A DNA stretch of 64,000 bases. Origin: Turbatrix aceti (lineage: Eukaryota > Nematoda > Chromadorea > Rhabditida > Panagrolaimidae). Under the pieces are notes generated by a model. That model worked only from the letters and a program-made list of their open reading frames with translations. It did no database searches and had not been told where the DNA came from. The position numbers were made by a program, and so were the translations under genes. Below, in pieces: positions 23,382-32,087 of this stretch. The stretch covers positions 7,588,718 to 7,652,717 of the forward strand of contig OZ017768.1 in the NCBI GenBank assembly GCA_963969345.1, written 5' to 3'. Positions within the stretch are counted from its first letter, which is position 1. Each line of letters starts with the position of its first letter.

Positions 23382-23519
23382 TCAGTCAAGTATGTCAACT
23401 ACGTCGTTAACAACTTTCAGAGTCGCGCCTCCGGCATTAATAACATCACTGAAAATATTACCGGCGACAGTCGTTGTGAAGAAAGCGACGAGAAGGAGGA
23501 TGGTGTACAGGAAGTTCAT
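23382..23519 (-). CDS. Small secreted peptide P2
   Basis: 45 aa: the 19-residue signal peptide, then a 26-residue mature peptide starting GNIFSDVINAGGATLKVV and ending in DILD. With hydrophobic residues spaced 3-4 apart and net negative charge, it could form an amphipathic helix. There are no cysteines. An open frame continues upstream of the ATG, but the signal peptide and the TATA-like box 55 nt upstream argue for starting here. Its product appears identical to P3, and the two genes are divergent. Confidence 0.75.
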   Translation of the reverse strand: MNFLYTILLLVAFFTTTVAGNIFSDVINAGGATLKVVNDVVDILD

Positions 23520-23960
23520 TGTAGACAGGATGTATCCAAAAGATATGGAATTGTGAAAACTGAGTTCGTATTTATGTTCGCAGAAGTTCAACAATTTTGC
23601 TGTCAGATCCGCAAAGTGCTTTTTCCCAGGTACAGAACTGATGGGATTTTTACAAGTTTCACAGAAATCGGAGTGCTTTAATGAGAAACTCTCAAGTTTA
23701 CAGTACATCAAAACAAAACAAGCTTCTGCAAAACCTGCAGAATATGAGAATAATTGTTTTGCAGGAAAAACCTGTACTGTAAACTTGAGAGTTTCTCATT
23801 AAAGCACTCCGATTTCTGTGAAACTTGTAAAAATCCCATCAGTTCTGTACCTGGGAAAAAGCACTTTGCGGATCTGACAGCAAAATTGTTGAACTTCTGC
23901 GAACATAAATACGAACTCAGTTTTCACAATTCCATATCTTTTGGATACATCCTGTCTACA

Positions 23961-24098
23961 ATGAACTTCCTGTACACCATCCTCCTTCTCGTCGCTTTCT
24001 TCACAACGACTGTCGCCGGTAATATTTTCAGTGATGTTATTAATGCCGGAGGCGCGACTCTGAAAGTTGTTAACGACGTAGTTGACATACTTGACTGA
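23961..24098 (+). CDS. Small secreted peptide P3
   Basis: The mirror copy of P2, with the same 45-residue product. Downstream are TGATAAGAATAAATG (poly(A) signal AATAAA) and GCAAGCACAAATTTTGTGG, both shared with the other copies. The right flank leads within 180 bp to the 3' end of an SL1-type RNA gene on the minus strand. Confidence 0.75.
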   Translation: MNFLYTILLLVAFFTTTVAGNIFSDVINAGGATLKVVNDVVDILD

Positions 24099-24282
24099 TT
24101 CCGACTCTTGACTGAAAAACCGTTTAAGTAATGTGATAAGAATAAATGAAATGCAAGCACAAATTTTGTGGATCGACATTTGTATAAAAAATTAGCCGTA
24201 AAAAAGTATAACCAGTATCTTCGGATCAGGATCGGGGTAAACGTTCGCATTCGATCGTTTCGCAAAAAAAATATTTTTACTT

Positions 24283-24386
24283 ATGCCACTGCTTATGCAA
24301 AGGCGTTCCAAAATTTAGTGGTATTCAACCACAAGCTTTCGCAAGGGCGGAATTCAATGTTTACCTCAAACTTGGGTAATTAAACC
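24283..24386 (-). ncRNA. SL1 spliced-leader RNA gene
   Basis: Transcribed from 24386 leftward. The first 22 nt (GGTTTAATTACCC...TTTGAG) are identical to nematode SL1. A GTAAACATTGAA donor follows directly, as in known SL1 RNA, and GTTTA in the leader can pair with TAAAC after the donor (stem I). GTGGT-TGAAT-ACCAC forms stem II. AAATTTTGGAAC is the Sm site, and GCCTTTGC-ATAA-GCAGTGGC is a 3' hairpin (one mismatch). Total about 104 nt, the usual size. No 5S rRNA gene, the common partner in other nematodes, is seen beside it. Confidence 0.92.
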
Positions 24387-24436
24387 GTAGATAAAAACGC
24401 GGAGTCTGTTCTTTTGCACCTGCTTGCGCAAATGCC

Positions 24437-24450
24437 TTGGATGACCAAGC
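24437..24450 (-). promoter_or_regulatory. Proximal sequence element (PSE) of the SL1 gene
   Basis: TTGGATGACCAAGC on the plus strand covers -51 to -64 from the SL1 start. The same word (one base different) stands at exactly the same distance in the two other SL-type genes, which fits a snRNA-type PSE. Confidence 0.75.
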
Positions 24451-24562
24451 GACGTCGTTGAAATCGCACTTGTCAAAGAGACGCAGAGAAAGAGAGCTTG
24501 TGTTGCACGGTGTGGAGGGAAGGGGAGAGTTTTGGGAAGTTAATCCAAAGCTGATAAAATGT

Positions 24563-25230
24563 GTTTAAAATAAAATTTTAAGAAATAAAGGTTTGAGAGA
24601 AGCAAAATAAATTACAACATCGAAGCTAAAATAAGAAATGATTCATTTTTTGAGTTCGCGTGCTCAAATCGGGAAGATGGTAGGTCAAACAATTGTTGGC
24701 AAGTGCAACATCGTGGATTTGCGTTTACAATGATTAAATTATTTGATTTTTGTTCAAAATATTTATTAAATTTTGCGGTGTTCATGACTGCAAAATTCAC
24801 AAAAATTGAGTCATTGCCATTCCCGAATCCGATTTTGATTCTCATTCAGCTGTAAAATCAAAGTACGAAAAAAATGGTAAGTTTGTTACTGACATGAATG
24901 ATGTTTCCTGGAAATTTTGATGTCAGATCAAAAAATTGAAATGAATTTTTGTCAACAAAAAATTAAAAAAAAAACAATAAAAAAAAATATTTTACACAAA
25001 ATTATTGGACATTTTTTTTTCATAAATTCATTCAGGTAAAGTCAGATGCATTTCTTTGTTAATTTTTTTTTGTTAAATTTTTCATTCCAACGTTTTTGCA
25101 TTTTTTTTCAATTTTTAGACCACGATGTGCGAAAAAAATGGTTTCAGGCTTTTTTTGATCATAACTGCAAAAGGGATGAACTGCGGGCAAACTCACGACT
25201 CCTGTCTGGCTTCAATAGCCGACGTGAAAA
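24563..25230. other. AT-rich gap
   Basis: No gene seen. It lies between the upstream flank of the SL1 gene and the broken exon copy. Confidence 0.4.
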
Positions 25231-25473
25231 GAAGCTGGCCTTGGATGTCTTCTATTTTGCTCACGATTTCGGTCCCAGCGCAAATGAAGAGTGCTGGTGG
25301 GAATGAACGCTCAACAAAAACCTCGAGAAAAGGCAGATCAAAGTAAACGCGAACGGCGGATTCTAGAACTATTACCGTAACGGCCAGCTCAACGGACGAC
25401 AACGTTCCTCATGCGTGAATTTCAAGAAACCCAGGAAGGGAAAGAAATCGAATAGCAACCTGTATTTCGGATA
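25231..25473 (+). pseudogene. Broken copy of the last exon of the 285-aa gene
   Basis: The translated region aligns with residues around the WW block: SANEECWWE against SEEESWWNF, NKNLEKRQIKV against NENLERTQITV, and NYYRNGQLNGRQR is identical. At least two in-frame stops (TGA near 25304, TAG near 25365) interrupt it. The zinc-ligand-like Cys-x2-Cys is lost (CVNFKK). No matching upstream exons were found, so this is a decayed partial duplicate. Confidence 0.8.
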
Positions 25474-26618
25474 TTTGTGGTACGTTTTTATAAACTTTCG
25501 GTCGGAATGTGAGAATGTGTTAGATTGAAATTGATTTGATTCATTCTGGTGAGTCAACTGCGAAATGACATAAAACGCTTGCTTTTCAAATCTCGTATTG
25601 CAACACTTCGGACATCCATCTACTCGTTTTTGAAAAGTTAGCAGTGTTCTATTGACTTATATCGACTTAGTAGACGTACATAGATGTGATTAAAAGTGAG
25701 AAATAGGACAGTTTAGAATTCTCGGATCCCCCTGCTCCCCGGGACCGCAAGGATCCATGGAACTGCTAGGATCCTCGGAACTACTGAAAGCCAGAAAATT
25801 AGAAACCACTCAGGATATAAATATTTTTCCACAAAAATTGCAATTTATCAAAAACAGTAGAATTTTTTGAAAATTGATTTTTATTATTTCTAACTTACTA
25901 TTTTTAGAATACGTTTTTCCTTTCAATTTGGTTACATTTGTTGTCATGTTAGCACACATGGTTTCCATGTGAAAACAAATGAAAACCATGAAAAGTCGAT
26001 ATTTAAAAAAATTTTAATCTAAAAAAAACTAATTCTCCGCATTTTTTCCCATTGATTACTTTTTTTGTGAATTAATCTCTGGGAAAATGATAAGAACTAC
26101 ATACAATCATACTGCCAGTGTGCCTAAAATGGTTGATGAATTGCGCTGCAGAATGATTTGTATGACGCCGGGCTGCGTGTTTGTTCACAGCTAGGAACAC
26201 AATTTAGCTCATTGTCGATATTAAAATTTCTGATCGCGAACATTTTATGGCCTGAAACTGTCGATGAATCGTTGATTTCTGTATTGTTTTTTATTTTTCA
26301 TTTTTTGTTTTTCCCAATTGTGAAATGAAAAATTGTTTTCAGATCGGAAACAATTGAAAATATTTATCGTAATGAATGACTGAGCTGTCTGGAGAATATG
26401 AACCGATAGAGGTGCTTCACAGACGCTGAAAATTTTAGTTTTGAACGTAAAAAAAACTTGTGCGGGAACAAATTTTTTTTAGTAATAGTTAATAGAAAAT
26501 TTTGCAACAAGCGAAAATTGCTTGATGTATATTTTCTCCTTTTGTTTGTACACATTCTACGTCCTCCAGGTGTGCAATGCCACCATGGCGATTCGTGTCA
26601 TCTGCTCAGTAAAGAGAA
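25474..26618. other. Gene-free stretch
   Basis: 25735-25800 is similar, in reverse complement, to 21997-22066 next to the tRNA-Val (shared words GGATCCATGGAA and CTCGGAACT). The remainder is AT-rich, probably including the promoter of the multi-pass gene that follows. An ATG in a strong context (CCACCATGG) at 26585 is out of frame with it. Confidence 0.5.
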
Positions 26619-29600
26619 ATGTGTATGTCCAAGACCTGCCCCGCGAAGTTATTCTCTTTTTATGGCGTGCTCATTGTCGGCTGCATTTTTTACGTCCTCG
26701 TTACGGTAGCTGGGCTGGCTTCTGTAGTCGCTCCGGTTTTATACACACTGGACGACATACAGACCGTTTTGTATTGGTTGTACGACTTCTACATGGGTGT
26801 TTGGATCGTTTTGTTGGCTTCCTGCAGGTGTTCAGGTAGGTTACATTTGAAACACTTATTATAAAAATCATGGTGACATGGCGTTTCCATGCAAATGAAA
26901 AAATACATGTAATCACTCAAAATGACAATATTTTGTGATACACCACTTTGTGACCCCTCGCAACGTTATAGTAAGCTTGAGCGCGCACAAAAATAACGAT
27001 TGAGAACAAAAAAGTAATAAAAAAGTGTTATACAACATTTTGATGTCGAAAAAACATTTTGAACATGTTCGGAACTGAACCGGAACTCAAAATGGTAAAA
27101 AAGTCGGCAGAATGACTGACGACAACGTACCGGACCTGATTATGCATACAACACTAGTCCTTCACCATCATCACCAAGAGAAGGTAAATCCATAGATTTT
27201 TTTCGTGCATCCGCTTATGCAAATGCTTTCCAAAATTTAGTAGTCTTCAGCCACAAGCCTTCGCTAGGGCGGAATTCAATGTTTACCTCAAATCTGGGTA
27301 ATTAAACCGACGTTCGATCCGTGGATACTGCTTTTGTTCACCTGCTTACGCAAAAAGATTGAATGACCAAGCAATATCATTCGCATTGCATTTTTCAAGG
27401 AGACGCAGAGAAAAAGAACCTATGCACGCACGGTGTAAAAGGGAGGGGAGACGTTTTGGGAAGTTAATCCGCAGCAGCACTGCAGTCAGCGGCGAGCGCA
27501 GGGTGGTAGCTTTAATAGAATAAAGCTCTTTGCGCAGTTGATTTTCGAGCGACAAGGAAGTATACTACCACGCGGACTAAATCGGCGTTTTGGCAGCGAA
27601 AAGTAAAGGGAAGGTCTGGCTGCCGAATGTCAGTCGCTACTGCAGTAAAAAAGAGTTTATTGCTCAGCAAGAATGGTCTACTAACAAGTTGCAAAATAGT
27701 CTAGTTCGTCAATTATTGTCCTTCTGCACACTTTTTTACCATTTTGAGACCCCGGTTTAATTCTATGCACGTTCAAAATTTTTTTATGTTTTCTCCGTTA
27801 AACAAAAAATTGAGAATTTCTCTGTAGAATCTCCGGAGATTCTACCGGGTAAAAAAAATTCTCCCGGGAGATTTAAAGATGATGGGAAACAAAAAATAGA
27901 AAATCCGTGTTTTTATAAATTGCTGTAAACAAAAATGCGTTAGCATTGTGCGGAAACGGTACAGAACTGTCTGTTTTGATTTTTATGTCGTTAATTAATT
28001 TTTTTAAAAAGAAAAACATCATTGGACGCTTTTTGGCAAGCTAAGTCTCCCGGGAGATTTTCACCCAGGATTCAATCTCCCGGGAGATTTCGCCACCCTA
28101 AAAAATGTTGGCATAAAAGCGGATATTTTTGAACAGTTATCAAAAAAAATTTGTTGTGGCTAAACCGATAGATCAATAAATTGTCTAAGCCGCTTAAAAA
28201 TGCACTCGAATACGGTCTTTCAAACGCTGCTAAATTTTTTTTGCTGTTATGCACTGCCTCGGGCAGACAAATGCCACAGATTATGCATGTGCGTTTCAAA
28301 AATTATTGGGATCCATCGGCGTTTGGCAGTAAGGGGAAGGGAAATCTCTGGCTGCCCAATGTCAGTCGTTGCTGCAGTAAAAACAGTATAAAATAATCTC
28401 TAAAATAACTGTTTGCAGTCGCACATGTAAATGTAATTCCACAAAATTTGTGCTTGCATTTCATTTATTCTTATCACATTATTTAAACGGTTTTTCAGTC
28501 AAGAGTCGGAATCAGTCAAATATGTCAGCGATGTCTTCAGCAACTTTCAGACCCGCGCCTCCGGCATTAATAACATCACTGAAAATATTACCGGCGACAG
28601 TCGTTGTGAAGAAAGCGACGAGAAGGAGGATGGTGTACAGGAAGTTCATTGTAGACAGGATGTATCCAAAAGATATGGAATTGTGAAAACTGAGTTCGTA
28701 TTTATGCTCCTAGAAGTTCAACAATTTTTCAATCACTTCCGCAAAGTGCTTTTTCCAAGGTACAAAGATGATGGGATTTTTACAAATTTCACAGAAATCA
28801 GAGTGCTTTAATGAGAAACTCTCAAGTTTACAATAGGGTTTTTCCTGCAAACAATTATTTTCTGCAGATTGCAGAAGATTGTATCGTTTTGCTGTACTGT
28901 AAACTTGAGAGTTTCTCATCAAAACACTCCGATTTCTGTGATGATTTGTAAAAATCCCATCATTTTTGTACCTGGGAAAAAAGCACTTTGCGGATCTGAC
29001 AGCAAAATTGTTGAACTTCTGGGGGCATAAATACGAGCTCAGTTTTCACAATTCCATATCTTTTGGATACATCCTGTCTACAATGAACTTCCTGTACACC
29101 ATCCTCCTTCTCGTCGCTTTCTTCACAACGACTGTCGCCGGTAATATTTTCAGTGATGTTATTAATGCCGGAGGCGCGGGTCTGAAAGTTGCTGAAGACA
29201 TCGCTGACATATTTGACTGATTCCGACTCTTGACTGAAAAACCGTTTAAATAATGTGATGAGAATAAATGAAATGCAAGCACAAATTTTGTGGAATCTAC
29301 ATTTACATGTGCGACTGCAAACAATTATTTTAGAGATTATTTTAGACTGTTTTTACTGCAACAACGACTGACATTGGGCAGCCAGAGATTCCCCTTCCCC
29401 TTACTGCCAAACGCCGATGGATCACAATAATTTTTGAAACGCACATGCATAGTCTGTGGCATTTGTCTGCCCGTGGCAGTGCATAACAGCAAAAAAAATT
29501 TAGCAGCGTTTGAAAGACCGTATTCGAGTGCATTTTTAAGCGGCTTAGACAATTTATTGATCTATCGGTTTAGCTACAACAAATTTTTTTTGATAACTGT

Positions 29601-31651
29601 TCAAAAATATCCGCCTGTATACCAACATTTTTCCAGGGTGTCGAAATCTCCCAGGAGATTGCATTAAGGGAGAAAATCTCCGGAGATTCTTCCAAAATCT
29701 CCGAAGAATATCCCAAAATCTCCGGAGAATATCCCAAAATCTCCGGAGATTATCCCAAAATCTCCCGGGAGACCCAGCTTGCCAAAAAGCGTTCAATGAT
29801 GTTTTTCTTTTTTTAAAAATTAATTAACGACATAAAAATCAAAACGGACAGTCCGCACATTGCTAACGCATTTTTGTTTACAGCAATTTATAAAAACACG
29901 GATTTTCTATTTTTTGTTTCCCATCATGTCCCGGGAGAATTTTTTTTACCCGGTAGAATCTCCGGAGATTCTACAGAGAAATTCTCAATTTTTTGTTTAA
30001 CGGAGAAAACATAAAAAAATTTTGAACGTGCATAGAATTGAACCGGGGTCTCAAAATGGTAAACAAAGTGTGCAGAAGGACAATAATAGACGGACTAGAC
30101 TATTGCAACTTGTTAGTAGACCATTCTTGCTGAGCAATAAACTCTTTTTTACTGCAGTAGCGACTGACATTGGGCAGCCAGACCTTCCCCTTACTTTTCG
30201 CTGCCAAAACGCCGATTTAGTCCGCGTGGTAGTATACTTCCTTGTCGCTCGAAAATCAACTGCGCAAAGAGCTTTATTCTATTAAAGCTACCACCCTGCA
30301 CTCGCCGCTGACTGCAGTGCTGCTGCGGATTAACTTCCCAAAACGTCTCCCCTCCCTTTTACACCGTGCGTGCATAGGTTCTTTTTCTCTGCGTCTCCTT
30401 GAAAAACTGCAATGCGTATGATATCGCTTGGTCATTCAATCTTTTTGCGTAAGCAGGTGAACAAAAGCAGTATCCACGGATCGAACGTCGGTTTAATTAC
30501 CCAGATTTGAGGTAAACATTGAATTCCGCCCTAGCGAAGGCTTGTGGCTGAAGACTACTAAATTTTGGAAAGCATTTGCATAAGCGGATGCACAAAAAAA
30601 ATCTATGGATTCTACCTTCTCTTGGTGATGATGGTGAAGGACTAGTGTTGTATGCATAATCAGGTCCGGTACGTTGTCGTCAGTCATTCTGCCGACTTTT
30701 TTACCATTTTGAGTTCCGGTTCAGTTCCGAACATGTTCAAAATGTTTTTTCGACATCAAAATGTTGTAAAACACTATTTTATTACTTTTTTGTTCTCAAT
30801 CGTTATTTTTGTGCGCGCTCAAGCTTATTATAACGTTGCGAGGGGTCACAAAGTGGTGTATCACAAAATATTGTCATTTTGAGTGATTACAAATAAACTA
30901 CAATTTGAATCAGTTTTTTTGAATAATCCTTTCAAATTATGAAAATAAAGAAAAACGCAAAACTAAAAACCCTCATAAATATTGTAATTTCCCCGACACA
31001 TTTGCCATTTTTACGTTGATTTGAAATTTTTTAGAAGCCCTTTTAAGCCGACCAAAAAATTGGATCACATATTTGTGCCTAACCTTCATGCTGGCCTATC
31101 CGGTGATTTTGTTACTTTCCATAGTTCCCAGCAAAGGCTGTTTCGTCCTGGAATGCAGCTTACTGGACTACATGGCAACAGAAAAGACAATTTGGCTCGT
31201 ATCTTGTTTTTCAAATTTGTTCACCATGGTGATAGCTTCTGGTATGTGCCTGGCGACCGTGTTTTGCCATCGGCAACCACCCCCCTCCTTACTGCCATGC
31301 ACGAATCAACGGAGAAAAAAATCTGAACACTGCAAACTCATCCAGATTGTTAGTATCGTAATTTTTTATTCGGTGTACACTGGTTTATCATTTTTCGCCT
31401 ACTTTTACGAAAAACATCTGACAAGCATCAACAGCGTGCACCTAGCCTTGTTTGGGCAATTCATGCGGGAATTTTCTATGTCAGTACTTATTGTTCCGTT
31501 TTATCTCAACAATTCCCAAAAATTCAATTTGCACAGGCCAAAAGAGTACTTGCCAGCTGGTCTGGCATTTTACCATAATTTTTCTTGTGAATACGAAAAA
31601 AGAAAGGTTCTGAGACGAAATTGCAACGTTTTGGAAATGATATCCGTTTGA
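26619..31651 (+). CDS. Multi-pass (probably 7TM chemoreceptor-like) membrane protein split by a 4-kb palindrome
   Basis: Two exons, 26619-26835 and 31035-31651, joined in phase 1 (TTCAG|GTAGGT ... TTTTTTAG|AAGCCC), give 277 aa. Hydrophobic segments are at FSFYGVLIVGCIFYVLVTVAG, VLYWLYDFYMGVWIVLLAS, WITYLCLTFMLAYPVILLLS, TIWLVSCFSNLFTMVIASG, LIQIVSIVIFYSVYTGLSFF and VHLALFGQFMREFSMSVLIV, with a weaker one near LASVVAPVLYTL. Topology and size resemble nematode serpentine receptors, but no family motif is certain. The ATG at 26619 is the first in frame after a stop at 26610; a further 5' exon cannot be ruled out. AATAAA lies about 30 nt after the stop. The gene is convergent with ferroportin 1. 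Confidence 0.6.
27205..27308 (-). ncRNA. Variant SL RNA gene (left arm)
   Basis: 104 nt. The leader differs from SL1 at two adjacent bases (CCCAGATTTGAG in place of CCCAAGTTTGAG). Donor GTAAACATTGAA, Sm site AAATTTTGGAAA and a perfect 8-bp 3' hairpin GCATTTGC-ATAA-GCGGATGC are kept. Stem II is weaker than in the SL1 gene. The PSE-like word is at 27359-27372. Confidence 0.88.
27359..27372 (-). promoter_or_regulatory. PSE of the left variant SL RNA gene
   Basis: TTGAATGACCAAGC on the plus strand, again -51 to -64 from the RNA start. Confidence 0.75.
28512..28649 (-). CDS. Small secreted peptide P4
   Basis: 45 aa with the shared signal peptide; mature part GNIFSDVINAGG then AGLKVAEDIADIFD. It differs from P2/P3 in the last half (TLKVVNDVVDILD there), all by conservative or acidic swaps that keep an amphipathic pattern. 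It has the same promoter block upstream and lies back to back with P5. Confidence 0.75.
   Translation of the reverse strand: MNFLYTILLLVAFFTTTVAGNIFSDVINAGGAGLKVAEDIADIFD
29083..29220 (+). CDS. Small secreted peptide P5
   Basis: Mirror copy of P4, encoding the same 45 residues. GGGGGCATAAATACGAGCTC stands about 60 nt upstream of the ATG, followed 30 nt later by TTCACAATTCCATATC; both are shared with P1, which supports a small TATA-type promoter. A poly(A) signal, AATAAA, is about 45 nt after the stop. Confidence 0.75.
   Translation: MNFLYTILLLVAFFTTTVAGNIFSDVINAGGAGLKVAEDIADIFD
29643..29775. repeat. 24-bp tandem repeat in the right arm only
   Basis: About five units of AAAATCTCCGGAGAATATCC with small changes, each holding the palindrome CTCCGGAG. 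The left arm has only two related CTCCCGGGAG words (28045-28090), which accounts for most of the difference in arm length. Confidence 0.8.
30426..30439 (+). promoter_or_regulatory. PSE of the right variant SL RNA gene
   Basis: GCTTGGTCATTCAA at -51 to -64 from the RNA start at 30490, the exact mirror of the left copy. Confidence 0.75.
30490..30593 (+). ncRNA. Variant SL RNA gene (right arm)
   Basis: Mirror copy of the left-arm gene with the same two-base leader change, donor, Sm site and perfect 3' hairpin (30572-30591). Both arms having the same variant means it arose before, or was homogenised after, the palindrome formed. It is in sense direction inside the intron of the multi-pass gene. 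Confidence 0.88.
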
Positions 31652-32087
31652 TGGACATTCCAACGTGTGTAAAAAAGTATCAATAAAAAGTAATAAAACA
31701 TGAGAAGAAAAAAAGACAACAAAATCGTAAAAATACCGTAAAGACATCGTAAAACGATAACTAACTCACAGAAAATGATTGAAACTCTTGCCACGAAAAG
31801 TTTTCTATCGTTTTTTGTTGCGTGCACCATTTTTTTGTTGTTTGCAGAACTTTTTTTCGTGTATTTGTCAGCTGATCAGATTTTTCATCGTAATTTTTTA
31901 TATGATCATCATACAAAAAGGTCTTGAGACGAAATTGCAAAATATATATTTGATGAAGCATTTCATTCAATACCACCAGTATAAACATAAGTATATGTAC
32001 ACAAACAGTGAAATGATCAAAAAACAGTACAACGCATGGATTGAAGAGTAAGAATACGTATAAAGCACTGCACCCTTCATTTTTTTG
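31652..32087. other. Convergent 3' spacer
   Basis: AT-rich DNA between the stops of the multi-pass gene (plus) and ferroportin 1 (minus). AATAAA words on the plus strand near 31680. The short open frames here have no family features. Confidence 0.5.

Larger units (their letters stand above)
23206..24266. repeat. 1.06-kb palindrome carrying peptide genes P2 and P3
   Basis: Two arms of about 500 bp around a short centre near 23732. The arms run from GGTAAACGTTCGCATTC-type ends through the peptide genes to TACTGTAAACTTGAGAG. The peptide genes point outward from a shared centre, so their promoters are back to back. The SL1-type gene begins right after the right arm. Confidence 0.85.
26908..30891. 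mobile_element. 4-kb palindromic element with SL RNA and peptide genes in both arms
   Basis: Inverted arms of about 2 kb meet near 28866-28900. The ends read TGTAATCACTCAAAATGACA and its complement; both arms carry, from the outside in, CACCACTTTGTGACCCCTCG, an SL-type RNA gene, repeated GGCAG...GGGAAGG...TGTCAGTCG blocks, TCTCCCGGGAGA-type words and a peptide gene. It occupies nearly the whole intron of the surrounding gene. No transposase or polymerase frame is visible. Clear target-site duplication was not found. It could be a foldback transposon or the product of an inverted duplication. Confidence 0.85.

Noticed and set aside
24283..24560. 5S rRNA partner beside the SL1 gene
   Set aside because: I looked for 5S-like sequence on both strands around all three SL genes and saw none.
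26585..26619. ATG in strong context (CCACCATGG) as start of the multi-pass protein
   Set aside because: It is in a different frame from the membrane helices, and no intron of reasonable size would join them.
22840..29220. Longer open frames extending the peptide genes upstream (for example 114 codons from 23754)
   Set aside because: The upstream part is promoter-like DNA with a TATA-like box; the internal Met starts a clean signal peptide, so the short form was chosen.
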